Notes under the pieces: generated by a model
Told to the model about the DNA's origin: nothing
What the model saw: only the letters and a program-made list of their open reading frames with translations
Databases searched by the model: none
Assembly: GCF_029813785.1 (NCBI RefSeq)
Contig: NZ_JARVKY010000001.1
Coordinates: 186,001-250,000, forward strand
Source of the DNA: Streptomyces sp. DH41
GTDB taxonomy: Bacteria > Actinomycetota > Actinomycetes > Streptomycetales > Streptomycetaceae
Length of the DNA stretch: 64,000 bases
Reading direction: 5' to 3'
Program-made: the position numbers and the translations under genes
Shown: positions 45,852 to 56,164 of the stretch, one piece after another
Numbering within the stretch: position 1 is the stretch's first letter
Layout: every line of letters begins with the position of its first letter

Positions 45852-46114
45852 TGCCGCCGTCCGCCCTCTCCCGTCGACACGCGCCGATCCCCGCGCTCGC
45901 CAGGCAATCTACGCGAAGGCGGACGCGCCCCGCGCCACGGTCCAGGCTGCGGACAGGGGCCACGGCGCCCCCGCGTCGGGCCGGAGCGGCCCCCGCCTCG
46001 GGGCCACCGCCGCCACCGCGTCAAGGCCGCGGTCAACACGGGCGTGTCGTCAGGAGGTCGCCTGGCGTTAACCCGGATGTCCGATGCGCGACGAGCAAGC
46101 CTGGAGCGACCGCA

Positions 46115-48298
46115 GTGCCCCTATCCCTGCCCCGCCGCGGTCCTGCCCGCCGCGGTCCGTCCCGCCGCCGCCTTCCTCGTCCCGGCCTCCCCCGCCGCGG
46201 TCCGTCCCGCCGCCGCTTCCTCCGCCTCGGACTCCCCCGACGGCAGACCGCGGTGAAGCTGCTCGTCCTCGGCGTACTGGCGGCCGCCTTCGTCGCGCAG
46301 GCCGTGGGCGCGCTGCTGCCGCACGTGCCGCTGCTGCTCGCCGCGACCGCCGGTTCGCTGGCCGCCGAGGGAATGCTGTACCGGTGGCAGCGGGGCATGG
46401 TGTCGCTGTTCGCCAAGTCGCACGCCGACGTCACGGTCCGGCACGTGCTGCGCGACCTGCTGCTCGTGGTGGGCCTGCTGCGGCTCGGCGAGCAGCACCG
46501 GGAGACGGTGTACGCCCCGCTCGTCGCCGGTCTGCTCGCGTTCTACGGACTGCACTGGGCGATCCAGGCGGTCTCCGTCCTGGTCCGGCGCACCCGGACC
46601 CTGCCCGTGGTGACCCGCAACATCGACGCGTCGGCGCTGCGCCTGACCCCGGCGCCCCCGCTCCTGCTGCGCCGCCCGGGCCACCGGCTGGCGGCCTTCG
46701 GGCTGCCGGCGACGGCCGGGCTGTTGGCCACGGCGGCCACCGACGCGCCGGTGTACGGCGCGGCGGGCCTCGCGCTGTCCCTGACGGCCGCGCTGGCCGG
46801 CCTGGTCGCGCTGCTGCTCCGGTTGCCGCCGGGACGGCGGCCCGCGGGCGAGCGGGAGGTGCTCGACTGGTTCGAGGGGTGGCTGGCGGAGTACCGGCCC
46901 ACCGTCGGCCTGTACTTCTCGGGCGGGGCGTCCTCGGCGTACCAGGCCAACATGTGGCTGGAGCCCCTCGCCCGGCTGGACGGACGGCCGCTGATCGTGC
47001 TGCGGGAGCGCTTCATGGTGCAGCGGATCGGGGCGACCGACATCCCCGTCGTGTGCCTGCCGAAGGTGTCCACGCTGATGTCGCTGGAGCACTCCACGCT
47101 CCGCGTCCTGCTCCACCCGTCGAACTCCGGGAAGACCTCGCAGGTCCTGCGCATCCCCACGATCAAGCACGCCTTCGTCAACCACGGGGAGAGCGACAAG
47201 CTGTCCTCGTGCAACCCGTACGCGAAGGCGTACGACGAGGTGTGGGTGGCCGGTCCGGCGGCGCGCGAGCGGTACGCGCTGGCGGAGGTCGGCGTCGAGG
47301 ACAAGGACGTGGTGGAGATCGGCCGCCCGCAGCTGGAGGCCGTACGGCCGTACGCGGGGCCGCCCGCTCCCGGTGCGTTCACGACCGTCCTGTACGCGCC
47401 GACCTGGGAGGGCTGGGACGGCAACCCGGGGAACACGTCGGTGGTCGAGGCCGGCGAGAACCTCGTACGGGCGCTGCTCGCGGACCCGGGCGTACGGCTG
47501 CTGTACAAGCCGCATCCGCTGACGGGGTCGGTGGATCCGCGGGCCGGGGCCGCCGATCTGCGCATCCGGGAGCTGGTGCGGGCGGCGAACCGGGAGCGGG
47601 TCGGGCCCCGGCCGGGGGCGTCGGCGGCCGCCGAGCCGGCCCGGCGGGCGGCGGAGCTGGACCGGCTCACCGCGGCCGGTTTCCGCTCCGCCGCCGACCA
47701 GGTGGAGCGGATGCTGCGCGGGTCGGCGCCTCAGCCCGGGCGGGCCGGGGCGGTGGCGCGGGCGACGGCCGCCTGGGAGGAGGCGTACTGGGCCTCGCTG
47801 CCCGAGTGGGAGCACCAGGTCGTCACGGACGCCCGGCCGCCCCTCTACGCCTGCTTCAACCGGGCCGACCTGCTGATCAGCGACGTGTCGAGCGTGATCA
47901 GCGACTTCCTGGCGAGCGGCAAGCCGTACGCGGTGGCCAACACCAGTGGGCTGGCGGAGGACGGGTTCCGCAAGTCGTTCCCGACGGTGGCGGCGGCGAC
48001 GGTGCTGACGCCGGACGCGGCCGGGGTGCCCGAACTGCTGGACATGGTCCGGCATCCGGAGCGGGACACACTCGCCGGGGAGCGCGCGGCGCTGGCCCTG
48101 CGTCTGCTGGGCCCGGCCGAGCCGCCGTCCCAGGAGCGCTTCGCCGGTGCCGTACGGGCGCTGTGCGCGGCGGCCGGGGAACACCGGGCGCGGATGGAGC
48201 GGCGGCTGGCCGCGGAACTCCCCCTGCCCGGACCACGACGGGGACAGACCGCACCCCGGCCGGCCACCTCGACCTCGGAGCGGCCGGGACGGGGCTGA
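46115..48298 (+). CDS. CDP-glycerol glycerophosphotransferase-like membrane protein
   Basis: 727 residues. N-terminus (1-45) is Arg/Pro repeat (RRGPSRRR-like), then several membrane helices (about 46-245). The rest is a GT-B-fold polymerase: HAFVNHGESDK and AYDEVWVAGPAARERY, YAPTWEGWDGN, YKPHPLTG and DLLISDVSSVISDFL, the conserved set of TagF/TagB-type enzymes. These use CDP-glycerol or similar donors to build phosphodiester polymers. The donor here is not fixed. GTG start with GGAG 8 nt upstream. First gene of the plus-strand envelope locus; separated from the others by galE on the opposite strand. Confidence 0.8.
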   Translation: MPLSLPRRGPARRGPSRRRLPRPGLPRRGPSRRRFLRLGLPRRQTAVKLLVLGVLAAAFVAQAVGALLPHVPLLLAATAGSLAAEGMLYRWQRGMVSLFAKSHADVTVRHVLRDLLLVVGLLRLGEQHRETVYAPLVAGLLAFYGLHWAIQAVSVLVRRTRTLPVVTRNIDASALRLTPAPPLLLRRPGHRLAAFGLPATAGLLATAATDAPVYGAAGLALSLTAALAGLVALLLRLPPGRRPAGEREVLDWFEGWLAEYRPTVGLYFSGGASSAYQANMWLEPLARLDGRPLIVLRERFMVQRIGATDIPVVCLPKVSTLMSLEHSTLRVLLHPSNSGKTSQVLRIPTIKHAFVNHGESDKLSSCNPYAKAYDEVWVAGPAARERYALAEVGVEDKDVVEIGRPQLEAVRPYAGPPAPGAFTTVLYAPTWEGWDGNPGNTSVVEAGENLVRALLADPGVRLLYKPHPLTGSVDPRAGAADLRIRELVRAANRERVGPRPGASAAAEPARRAAELDRLTAAGFRSAADQVERMLRGSAPQPGRAGAVARATAAWEEAYWASLPEWEHQVVTDARPPLYACFNRADLLISDVSSVISDFLASGKPYAVANTSGLAEDGFRKSFPTVAAATVLTPDAAGVPELLDMVRHPERDTLAGERAALALRLLGPAEPPSQERFAGAVRALCAAAGEHRARMERRLAAELPLPGPRRGQTAPRPATSTSERPGRG

Positions 48299-48404
48299 CC
48301 GCGGGCACGGCGCCACCGGCGGTACCCACGCCGGGTCGGCGTCCCGCGCCGCGTCGGCGTCCCGCGCCGCGTCGTCCCCCGCTGCCCGCGTCCCGCGGGC
48401 CGGT

Positions 48405-49376
48405 TCAGCCGCGTCGGTGGCGCCAGCCCTGCCAGGCGGACTCGATCATGTCGTCCAGGTCGTGGCGGGCGGACCAGCCGAGCTCCTCGTGAGCGCGGCC
48501 GGCGGAGGCGACGACGCGGGCCGGGTCGCCGGGGCGCCGTGCGGTCACCCGCGGGGCGAGGTCCTGCCTGCCGGTGACCTCGAGGATCCGGTCCACCGTC
48601 TCCCGTACCGAGCTGCCCTCACCCCGTCCGATGTTGAGGGTGAGTGACGTGCCCTCGGGGGCGTCCTTCAGGCGCCGGGCCGCCGCGAGGTGGGCGGAGG
48701 CGATGTCCTGGACGTGGACGTAGTCCCGGACACAGGTGCCGTCCGGGGTGGCGTAGTCGTCGCCGAAGACGCGCGGGGCGTCGCCCGCCTCGAGGCGCTC
48801 GAAGACCATGGGGATCAGGTTGAAGGCGCCGGAGTCGGACAGCTCGGGGGCGGCCGCGCCCGCGACGTTGAAGTAACGCAGGGCGGCGGCGCGGATGCCG
48901 TGGGCCCGGGCGGCGGCGTTGATCAGCCACTCGCCGACCAGCTTGGTCTCGCCGTAGGGGCTCATCGGCAGGCAGGGGGTGTCCTCCGTGACGAGGTCCA
49001 CGTCGGGCATGCCGTAGACGGCGGCGGAGGAGGAGAAGACGAGGCGGGCCACGCCTGCCGACGTCATGGCCTCCAGGAGGGTCCGCAGACCCGTGACGTT
49101 CTCCCGGTAGTAGTGGAGCGGCCGCTCCACCGACTCCCCGACCTGCTTCTTGGCCGCGATGTGCACCACACCTGTCACAGCATGGTCACGAATCGCGCCC
49201 TCCAGGAGGGACCCGTCCAGCACGCTGCCGACGACCAGCGGCACCGAGTCGGGCAGGCGGTCGGCGGCGCCGGTGGACAGGTCGTCGTAGACGACCACGC
49301 GTTCACCGCCGTCGACCAGGGCACGCACCACATGCGCGCCGATGTACCCGGCTCCACCCGTGACCAGCCAGCTCAT
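48405..49376 (-). CDS. galE: UDP-glucose 4-epimerase-type NAD-dependent epimerase
   Basis: 323 residues, an extended short-chain dehydrogenase: TGGAGYIGAHV (NAD binding), SSSAAVYG with catalytic Ser/Thr area, SPYGETK (YxxxK, about residues 149-153), CVRDYVHVQDIA, and ARRPGDPARVVAS. Usually interconverts UDP-glucose and UDP-galactose, giving sugar donors for polymers; the donor range is inferred. AGGCAAGAGG precedes the ATG. It diverges from the GT2-TagF operon. Confidence 0.88.
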   Translation of the reverse strand: MSWLVTGGAGYIGAHVVRALVDGGERVVVYDDLSTGAADRLPDSVPLVVGSVLDGSLLEGAIRDHAVTGVVHIAAKKQVGESVERPLHYYRENVTGLRTLLEAMTSAGVARLVFSSSAAVYGMPDVDLVTEDTPCLPMSPYGETKLVGEWLINAAARAHGIRAAALRYFNVAGAAAPELSDSGAFNLIPMVFERLEAGDAPRVFGDDYATPDGTCVRDYVHVQDIASAHLAAARRLKDAPEGTSLTLNIGRGEGSSVRETVDRILEVTGRQDLAPRVTARRPGDPARVVASAGRAHEELGWSARHDLDDMIESAWQGWRHRRG

Positions 49377-49708
49377 CCTCTTGCCTCCCGCATTTCCGTC
49401 GCTGGGTGCAGACTCGTCCGTACGCCCCGGAAAATCGAGTCGGGCACACAGGGGCAGAAGTGAGGAATGGGGCACTGCGGCCGAACGCGCGGAAGTCCCT
49501 CTTACCGCCTCAACCGAACGATCGGACCCTTACCGCCGCGTATTCCGGTCGATACCCGGCCTCCACCCGCCGGGCCACCTTGGCCACGGAAACTTCGCAT
49601 GAATCCTTTACGCTGATGCGGCGGCGCGCTCAGGCTCACCGACGCTCCGAGCGCGTTCCGGCCCCAGCCCGGCGCTCCAGTGGTCCAGTCTCGGAACAGG
49701 TTGTAAGG
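49377..49708. other. Divergent promoter region of galE and the wall-polymer operon
   Basis: Non-coding 332 bp. On the plus strand TACGCT at about 49608-49613 is a possible -10 with a TTCGCA-like element 10 bp upstream, too close for a standard -35. The region is less G+C-rich than its surroundings. No repeat or operator was recognised. Confidence 0.35.
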
Positions 49709-51955
49709 ATGCCCAAGCTCTCTCTCGTCGTCCCCGTGTACAACGTGCGGGCATACCTGTCCGAGTGTATTGACTCCGTACTCGGACAGGATTACGCGGA
49801 TTTCGAGCTGATCGCGGTGAACGACTGTTCGCCGGACGGGTCGGGCGCCATTCTCGACGAGTACGCCCGGCACGACCCCCGTATGCGTGTGATTCATCTC
49901 ACGGAGAACGTCGGGCTGGGGCGCGCGCGAAACGCGGGACTGGAAAAGGCACAGGGTGAGTACGTGCTCTTCCTGGACAGCGACGACACGCTGTCCGACG
50001 GAGCGCTGGCGGCGATAGCCGGCCGTCTGGAGGCCACCGGGAACCCGGAGGTACTCGTCTACGACTACGCGCGCACCTACTGGGACGGCCGGGTCAGCCG
50101 CAACATGCGGTCCGACCTCCTCAGCGCCGAGGGCCCGGACGTCTTCTCCCTCGCCGAGCGTCCGAAGCTGCTCGACCTGCTCCAGATCGTCTGGAACAAG
50201 GCCTACCGGCGCGACTTCGTCCTCGAGAACGGGCTGACCTTCCCGCCCGGGTACTACGAGGACGCCCCCTGGACGTTCTGCTCCATGATCAGCGCCGAGC
50301 GGATCACCGTACTGGACCGTGTCTGCGTGCTCTACCGGCAGCGCCGCGAGGGCGGCAACATCCTCAAGACGGTCAGCCGCAAGCACTTCGACGTCTTCGA
50401 CCAGTACCGCCGTGTCTTCGACTTCCTCGACCAGCACGAGAAGCTCGACCAGTGGCGCGGTCCGCTGTTCCGCAAGATGATCGACCACTACCTGACCATC
50501 CTGGAGCGTCCCGGCCGGCTGCCGCGCGACGCCCGTGCGGAGTTCTTCCACCGCGCCGCGGCCGACTACCGCGCGCGCCTGCCCGAGGGCTTCCAGCTGC
50601 CGGCCGGCAACCGCCGCCACAAGTACTCGATGCTGCAGCGCGACGCGTACCCGGCCATGATGGGCGCGCTGGCCACGGTGAAGGCCCGTCAGCAGGTCAA
50701 GACCCGTACCCGCCGCGTGCTCAACCGGTCCAAGCGCAGCGCGATGGGCGTCTTCTACCGGTCGCAGCTGAAGCTGCCGCTGGACGAGAACCTCGCGGTC
50801 TTCTCCGCCTACTGGAGCCGCAGCGTCTCCTGCAACCCCGCGGCCATCGACGCCGAGCTGGGCCGGCTGGCACCGCACATACGCCGGGTGTGGGCGGTCC
50901 GGCCGGAAGCGGTGAAGAACGTGCCCGCGGGCGTGGAGTTCGTCCGCGTGGGTTCACGGGAGTACTGGGCGGCCGTGGCGCGCGCCAAGTACCTCGTCAA
51001 CAACGTGAACTACGGGGACTCCGTGGTGAAGCGGGAGGGGCAGGTCTACCTGCAGACCCACCACGGCACCCCGCTGAAGACGATGGGCCTGGACCAGCAG
51101 AAGTACCCGGCGTCCACCAACATGAACTTCCGCAAGCTCCTCGAGCGCTGCGACCGGTGGGACGTCAGCCTCAGCTCCAACCGGTTCTCCACGGGGGTGT
51201 GGGAGCGGGTGTACCCCTGCTCGTACACCTCGCTGGAGAGCGGTTACCCGCGCAACGACGTCCTGGTCACCGCGACGGCCGAGGACGTGCGCGCGGCCCG
51301 CGAGGACCTGGGGCTGCGCGAGGGCACCACGGCCTTCCTCTACACGCCCACGCACCGCGAGTACCAGAGCGGGTTCGTGCCCCGCCTCGACTTGGAGCGG
51401 GTCGCCGAACGGCTGGGTCCCGACGTCACCCTGCTGGTGCGGGGCCACTACTTCTACGGCGGTTCCTCACGCCTCGCCGAGTTCCAGTCCGCCGGGCGCA
51501 TCGTCGACGTCTCGGCCCACCCGTCGGTGGAGCGGCTGTACCTCGCCGCCGACGGCCTGATCACGGACTACTCGTCGGCCATGTTCGACTACGCCAACCT
51601 CGACCGCCCGATCGTGATCTTCGCCGACGACTGGGACACTTACTCCGTCGTCCGAGGAACCTACTTCGACGTGCTGCGGGAGGCACCGGGGGCCGTCGCC
51701 ACCACACAGGAGGAGCTGATCGACCTGCTCACTTCCGGCCAGTGGCGCGATGACCGGGCAGCCGAGGCCCGGGACCGGTTCCGGCGGCGTTTCTGTGATT
51801 TCGACGACGGTCACGCATCCGAACGGGTCGTTCGACACGTCTTCCTGGGTGAGCCGCTCGCGGAGCTGCCGCCGATCGTGCCGTTGGACCAGCGGGTGCC
51901 CGCTCCGCCTCCCGGCCCGGGCGTCGCCACGTCCGACCCGATATCCGTCCTTTGA
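49709..51955 (+). CDS. Bifunctional GT2 glycosyltransferase - glycerophosphotransferase (TagF-like)
   Basis: 748 residues. N-terminal GT-A domain: SLVVPVYNVRAYLSECIDS, NDCSPDGSG and YVLFLDSDDT (DxD). A helical linker follows (about 230-385). The C-terminal GT-B domain (about 385-720) shows the TagF pattern: LQTHHGTPLKTMGL (catalytic His), SGYPRNDVL, YTPTHREYQS, LLVRGHYFY and LITDYSSAMFDYANL. Predicted to add a sugar and a polyol-phosphate unit in one chain. No signal or membrane helix; it acts at the cytosolic face. ATG at 49709; first of a three-gene operon. Confidence 0.85.
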   Translation: MPKLSLVVPVYNVRAYLSECIDSVLGQDYADFELIAVNDCSPDGSGAILDEYARHDPRMRVIHLTENVGLGRARNAGLEKAQGEYVLFLDSDDTLSDGALAAIAGRLEATGNPEVLVYDYARTYWDGRVSRNMRSDLLSAEGPDVFSLAERPKLLDLLQIVWNKAYRRDFVLENGLTFPPGYYEDAPWTFCSMISAERITVLDRVCVLYRQRREGGNILKTVSRKHFDVFDQYRRVFDFLDQHEKLDQWRGPLFRKMIDHYLTILERPGRLPRDARAEFFHRAAADYRARLPEGFQLPAGNRRHKYSMLQRDAYPAMMGALATVKARQQVKTRTRRVLNRSKRSAMGVFYRSQLKLPLDENLAVFSAYWSRSVSCNPAAIDAELGRLAPHIRRVWAVRPEAVKNVPAGVEFVRVGSREYWAAVARAKYLVNNVNYGDSVVKREGQVYLQTHHGTPLKTMGLDQQKYPASTNMNFRKLLERCDRWDVSLSSNRFSTGVWERVYPCSYTSLESGYPRNDVLVTATAEDVRAAREDLGLREGTTAFLYTPTHREYQSGFVPRLDLERVAERLGPDVTLLVRGHYFYGGSSRLAEFQSAGRIVDVSAHPSVERLYLAADGLITDYSSAMFDYANLDRPIVIFADDWDTYSVVRGTYFDVLREAPGAVATTQEELIDLLTSGQWRDDRAAEARDRFRRRFCDFDDGHASERVVRHVFLGEPLAELPPIVPLDQRVPAPPPGPGVATSDPISVL

Positions 51956-51974
51956 GCCAGAGGTAGCTGCAGCT

Positions 51975-54851
51975 GTGTCCCAGCACCACGACAGAACGCC
52001 CGACATCAGCGTCGTCGTCATCGTCTACAACGACGCCGATCGTCTTCCGACGGCGGTGCGGTCGGTTCTCGACCAGACCCTGCAGAACGTCGAGGTGATC
52101 GTCGCCGACGACCACTCCACCGACGGCTCCTTCGAGGTCGCCCAGCAGCTGGCGGCCACCTCCGACCGGGTACGGGCCATCCAGCTGGCCGAGAACAGCG
52201 GTGGCTGCGGCGAGCCGCGCAACCAGGGCATAGCCATCGCCCGCGGCCGCTACGTGATGTTCCTCGACAGTGACGACACCCTCGAGGTCAACGCCTGCCG
52301 CAACATGCTGGAGGCGGCCGAGCGCACCGGGGCCGACCTCGTGTCCGGCCTCTGCCTGCGCGTCCACACCGACAGCCGGTCGGGCAAGACGGCCAAGTGG
52401 TACCAGTGGCTCTACCGGCAGACCCGCACCTTCGACTCGGTCGCCGAGATACCGGACCTCCTGGTCTTCGACACCCTGTCGACGAACAAGTGCTACCGGC
52501 GCGAGTTCCTCGTCGACAGCGGTCTGACCTTCCCGCGCGGCATCCACTACGAGGACCTGCTCTTCTCCGCCCAGGCGTACCTGGCCGCGTCCCGGATCAC
52601 GCTGATCCCGAACACGGTCTACCACTGGAACGTCGTCGAGAAGACCGAAGAGAAGTCGATCAGCAACCGCCGGCACGAGATCAACAACTTCGCCGACCGG
52701 CTGGAGATCCACCGCCGGATCGACCGCATCCTCGCCGACGAGGGCCACGACGAGCTGAAGCTGCACAAGGACATCAAGTTCCTCAAGCACGACCTCGTCC
52801 TCTACCTCCGGGAGCTGCCCTTCCTGGACGACGAGTACCGGCACCACTTCGCGGAGATGGCCCGCGGCTACATCCAGGACTTCCCCGACGAGGCCTACGC
52901 GGAGCTGTCCCCGATCCACCGGCTCTGCGCCTACCTGCTGCTGCGTGAGGACTGGGAACACCTCATGCCGGCCATCGACACGCTCATCAACAAGAAGAAG
53001 GTCTCCAGCCCGCTGCTGGAGCGCGACGGCCGGGTCTACTGGTGTGCGGAGCACCTGGACGACCCGATGGGCCGCACCGTGCTCGACGTGACCGACCTGG
53101 GCTACCACGCCAGGCCGGTGCAGCGTCTCAACCTGCGCAACGCGGTGACCCGGTACGCGGAGAAGCCCGCGGGGGTGTCCCTCGCCGGCTCCCTGGTCAA
53201 CCCGCTCGGGGTGATCTCCCCCGACGCCCGGCTGGAGGGCGAACTGGAGTTCCGCGCCCGGCGCAAGAGCCTGCAGTCGTTCCGTTTCCCGGTGTCGGAG
53301 CTCCGGCACGAGGGGGAGGCCGTGACCTGGCAGGCCACGGTCCCGCTGGCGAGCAAGCTGCGCCCGGTGGGCCTGGTCGACGACGTGTGGGACGTACGCC
53401 TGCACCTCACGGTCGACGGCGAGCGCACCACCAGCCGGCTCACCGTCGGCCGCACCGACCTGGAGGGCGCGGGCGAGGTCCGCGTCCGGCCCCGGCTGGG
53501 CCGGATGATGGCCGACCGGATCACGCCGCACGCCTCGGCCAACGGACACCTCGCCTTCCGGCTGACCCAGCACGGCAGGCTGGCGCAGCGCACGTCGACG
53601 CTGGTCCAGCGCAACATCCAGAGCCCGCCCGCCCGCATGGCGAAGAAGATGGTCCGCAAGGTCGTCTCGGTGCGCAAGGACCTGCACTCCGGGCCGCGCA
53701 AGATCGAGACGTTCGAGCGCATGATCCGGCTGCTGCCCGTGCGCAAGGGCACCGTCGTCTTCGAGAGCCACCTCGGCAAGCAGTACAGCGACAGCCCCCG
53801 CGCGATCTACGAGGAGCTGCGCCGGCGCGGTGTGCCGGTCAAGGTCTTCTGGTCGTACGCCGGCAGCCGCCCCACCGGGTTCCCCGAGGGCGTGGAGCTG
53901 GTGCGCCGCTGGTCCTGGCCGTACCTCAGGGCGCTGGCACAGGCCGAGTTCTGGATCGACAACCAGGGGTTCCCCCTGAAGCTGCCCAAGCGTCCGGAGA
54001 CCACCTACATCCAGACCTGGCACGGCTCCGCGCTCAAGCGCATGGGCTTCGACGAGCCGCACTACCGGATCATGCCCGAGCACGAGCAGCAGGCCTACCA
54101 GCGCTCCATCGACCGCTTCGACCACTTCGTGGTACGCGGCGAGCACGACGAGAGGACGCTGGCCAGGGCCTACCGGATACCGCCGGAGAAGCTGCTGCGC
54201 ACCGGCTACCCGCGCAACGACGCCCTGGTGCGGGCCCGCGACTCGGCGGCCACCGACCCGGCGGCGCGGGAGCTGGCCGAGCGGCTGGGCATCCGGCGGG
54301 ACCTCCCCGTCGTCCTGTACGCCCCGACGTTCCGGGCGCAGGAGAACGGGAAGGTCCGCAAGTTCGAGTTCCCCTTCGACGTCGAGGAGTTCGCGGACCG
54401 TTTCGGCGACCGGTTCACGCTGCTGATCCGTACGCACTACCTCAACAACGTCACGCTGCCGCCGTCGGTCGCCGGCCGTGTCGTCAACGTCAGTGAGGAA
54501 CCCGACATCACGCCGGTCCTCCTGCTCTCCGACGTGCTGGTCACCGACTACTCCTCCGTGATGTTCGACTACTCCCTGCTCCAGCGGCCGATGGTCTTCT
54601 TCACCTACGACTGGGACGAGTACGCGCGCAACAGCCGCGGCACCTACTTCGACCTGTCCGAACAGGCCCCCGGGCCGGTGGCCGGGACGGCGGAGGAGCT
54701 CTTCGAGGTGCTGTCGGACCTGGACGCCCTCGCGTCCGGCTGCGAGGGACGGATCAAGGAATTCATGACGCAGTACGGCGAGTACGACCGCGGTGACGCG
54801 GCCGCCCGGATCGTCGACCGCTTCTTCGGCGCCGAGGGAGAAGCCCGATGA
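51975..54851 (+). CDS. Bifunctional GT2 glycosyltransferase - glycerophosphotransferase (TagF-like), second copy
   Basis: 958 residues. GT2 domain: ISVVVIVYNDADRLPTAVRS, ADDHSTDGS, YVMFLDSDDT. A beta-rich insertion of about 150 residues (about 345-500), absent from the first copy, precedes the GT-B domain: TTYIQTWHGSALKRMGF, TGYPRNDALV, YAPTFRAQENG, LIRTHYLN and VLVTDYSSVMFDYSLL. GTG start 20 bp after the first copy's stop with GAGGT about 10 nt upstream. Ends by overlapping the GT4 gene (ATGA). Domain order is the same as the first copy but sequence similarity is modest, so an old duplication. Confidence 0.85.
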   Translation: MSQHHDRTPDISVVVIVYNDADRLPTAVRSVLDQTLQNVEVIVADDHSTDGSFEVAQQLAATSDRVRAIQLAENSGGCGEPRNQGIAIARGRYVMFLDSDDTLEVNACRNMLEAAERTGADLVSGLCLRVHTDSRSGKTAKWYQWLYRQTRTFDSVAEIPDLLVFDTLSTNKCYRREFLVDSGLTFPRGIHYEDLLFSAQAYLAASRITLIPNTVYHWNVVEKTEEKSISNRRHEINNFADRLEIHRRIDRILADEGHDELKLHKDIKFLKHDLVLYLRELPFLDDEYRHHFAEMARGYIQDFPDEAYAELSPIHRLCAYLLLREDWEHLMPAIDTLINKKKVSSPLLERDGRVYWCAEHLDDPMGRTVLDVTDLGYHARPVQRLNLRNAVTRYAEKPAGVSLAGSLVNPLGVISPDARLEGELEFRARRKSLQSFRFPVSELRHEGEAVTWQATVPLASKLRPVGLVDDVWDVRLHLTVDGERTTSRLTVGRTDLEGAGEVRVRPRLGRMMADRITPHASANGHLAFRLTQHGRLAQRTSTLVQRNIQSPPARMAKKMVRKVVSVRKDLHSGPRKIETFERMIRLLPVRKGTVVFESHLGKQYSDSPRAIYEELRRRGVPVKVFWSYAGSRPTGFPEGVELVRRWSWPYLRALAQAEFWIDNQGFPLKLPKRPETTYIQTWHGSALKRMGFDEPHYRIMPEHEQQAYQRSIDRFDHFVVRGEHDERTLARAYRIPPEKLLRTGYPRNDALVRARDSAATDPAARELAERLGIRRDLPVVLYAPTFRAQENGKVRKFEFPFDVEEFADRFGDRFTLLIRTHYLNNVTLPPSVAGRVVNVSEEPDITPVLLLSDVLVTDYSSVMFDYSLLQRPMVFFTYDWDEYARNSRGTYFDLSEQAPGPVAGTAEELFEVLSDLDALASGCEGRIKEFMTQYGEYDRGDAAARIVDRFFGAEGEAR

Positions 54852-55993
54852 CACAGCGCGACATCATCTTCGTGGCGAACGAGGTCAACGAACTCGGCGG
54901 CGTCGCCCGCTGGCAGGCGCTGATGGCCCGGCTGTTCGCCGAGCGCGGCCACCGCGTGACCATCGTGGGCATCGCACCGCCCGAAGTACCGATGGACCTC
55001 GGCGACGAGCCGCCCTTCACCACCGTGACGCTCTACGATCGGCGTCCCCCCGGCCCCTGGCAGGCCCGCAACCTCCGCGACCGCGCCAACCTCGCGGCCC
55101 GGCGGCGCGAAGCCGCCCGGGAGACGGGCATGCGGGAGGCCGCGGAGCGGCTGTCGGGCCTCTTCCGGGCCGCCCGCCCGGGCGCCATGATCGTCGTGAC
55201 CCAGGTGTGGGCCATGGAGTGGGTGGCCGCCGCCGACACGGCCGGGCACCCGGTCATCGGCATGAGCCACGAGTCCTACGAGTACTCCAAGGGCTCCTCG
55301 CGCTTCCATCGCGTCCGGCGGTACTACCAGGACATCGACCGGCTCCTCCTGCTGACCCAGGAGGACGCGGACCTCTGGGTGGGCCGAGGTCTCAACAACG
55401 TGGGGTTCATGCCGAACCCGCTGCCGATGATGCCGGAGGTCCCGTCCGCGCGTACCGAGAAGGTCGTCGCGAGCATCGGCCGGCTCGGTCACCAGAAGGG
55501 CATCGACATGCTGCTCGACACCTGGGCCGAGACAGCGCCGAAGCACCCCGGATGGCGGCTGCGCGTCTACGGCTCCGGCCCCGACGAGGCCGCGCTCAAG
55601 CAGCAGTGCACCCGGCTGGGACTGGACGACTCGGTGGAGTGGGCCGGCCAGACCGACGACGTCGTGGGCGCGCTGCACGGTGCCTCGGTGTTCGTCCAGT
55701 CCTCCCGCGGCGAGGGCTTCCCGCTGGCCCTGCTCGAGGCGATGGCCTGTGCCGTGCCCTGCGCGGCCTTCGACTGCGCTCCGGGCGTCCGCCAGATCGT
55801 CCAGGACGAGGAGGACGGCCTCCTCGCCCGTCCGGGCAACACCATGGAGCTGGCGCGTCAGCTGGGCCGGCTCATGGCGGACGACGAGCTCCGGGACTCG
55901 ATGGGTGAGAAGGCACGCGCCAACGTGCAGCGCTACTCCCCGTCGGCCATCACGGACCAGTGGGAAGAGCTGTTCAACTTCCTGGAGCGCTGA
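54848..55993 (+). CDS. GT4-family glycosyltransferase
   Basis: 381 residues, GT-B fold. Donor-site signatures: VVASIGRLGHQKGIDMLLDTW, WRLRVYGSGPDEAAL, and the C-terminal SRGEGFPLALLEAMACAVP with the nucleotide-sugar-binding Glu-x7-Glu. Retaining enzymes that add one sugar from UDP- or GDP-donors. ATG overlaps the preceding gene's stop by 4 bp. Specificity unknown; likely a step in the same polymer. Confidence 0.88.
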   Translation: MTQRDIIFVANEVNELGGVARWQALMARLFAERGHRVTIVGIAPPEVPMDLGDEPPFTTVTLYDRRPPGPWQARNLRDRANLAARRREAARETGMREAAERLSGLFRAARPGAMIVVTQVWAMEWVAAADTAGHPVIGMSHESYEYSKGSSRFHRVRRYYQDIDRLLLLTQEDADLWVGRGLNNVGFMPNPLPMMPEVPSARTEKVVASIGRLGHQKGIDMLLDTWAETAPKHPGWRLRVYGSGPDEAALKQQCTRLGLDDSVEWAGQTDDVVGALHGASVFVQSSRGEGFPLALLEAMACAVPCAAFDCAPGVRQIVQDEEDGLLARPGNTMELARQLGRLMADDELRDSMGEKARANVQRYSPSAITDQWEELFNFLER

Positions 55994-56164
55994 CGTCCGG
56001 GCGCGCTGTGATGGTGTGGGCCGGTCGCCGAGCGGCCGGTCCACGCCTGCCTCACCGGCCACCCCGGTACGGGAGTGCCCTACAACCATTCCCTCTGCTT
56101 GTCGGTCATGATCTCGCGGCCCCGAGGGGCCTCATGAGCAGGAATGTCAGTGAAAGGCAGTTGG

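Noticed and set aside
51729..54854. A 1041-codon minus-strand frame opposite the second GT2-TagF gene
   Set aside because: Antisense shadow; the plus frame has clear catalytic motifs and a coupled neighbour.
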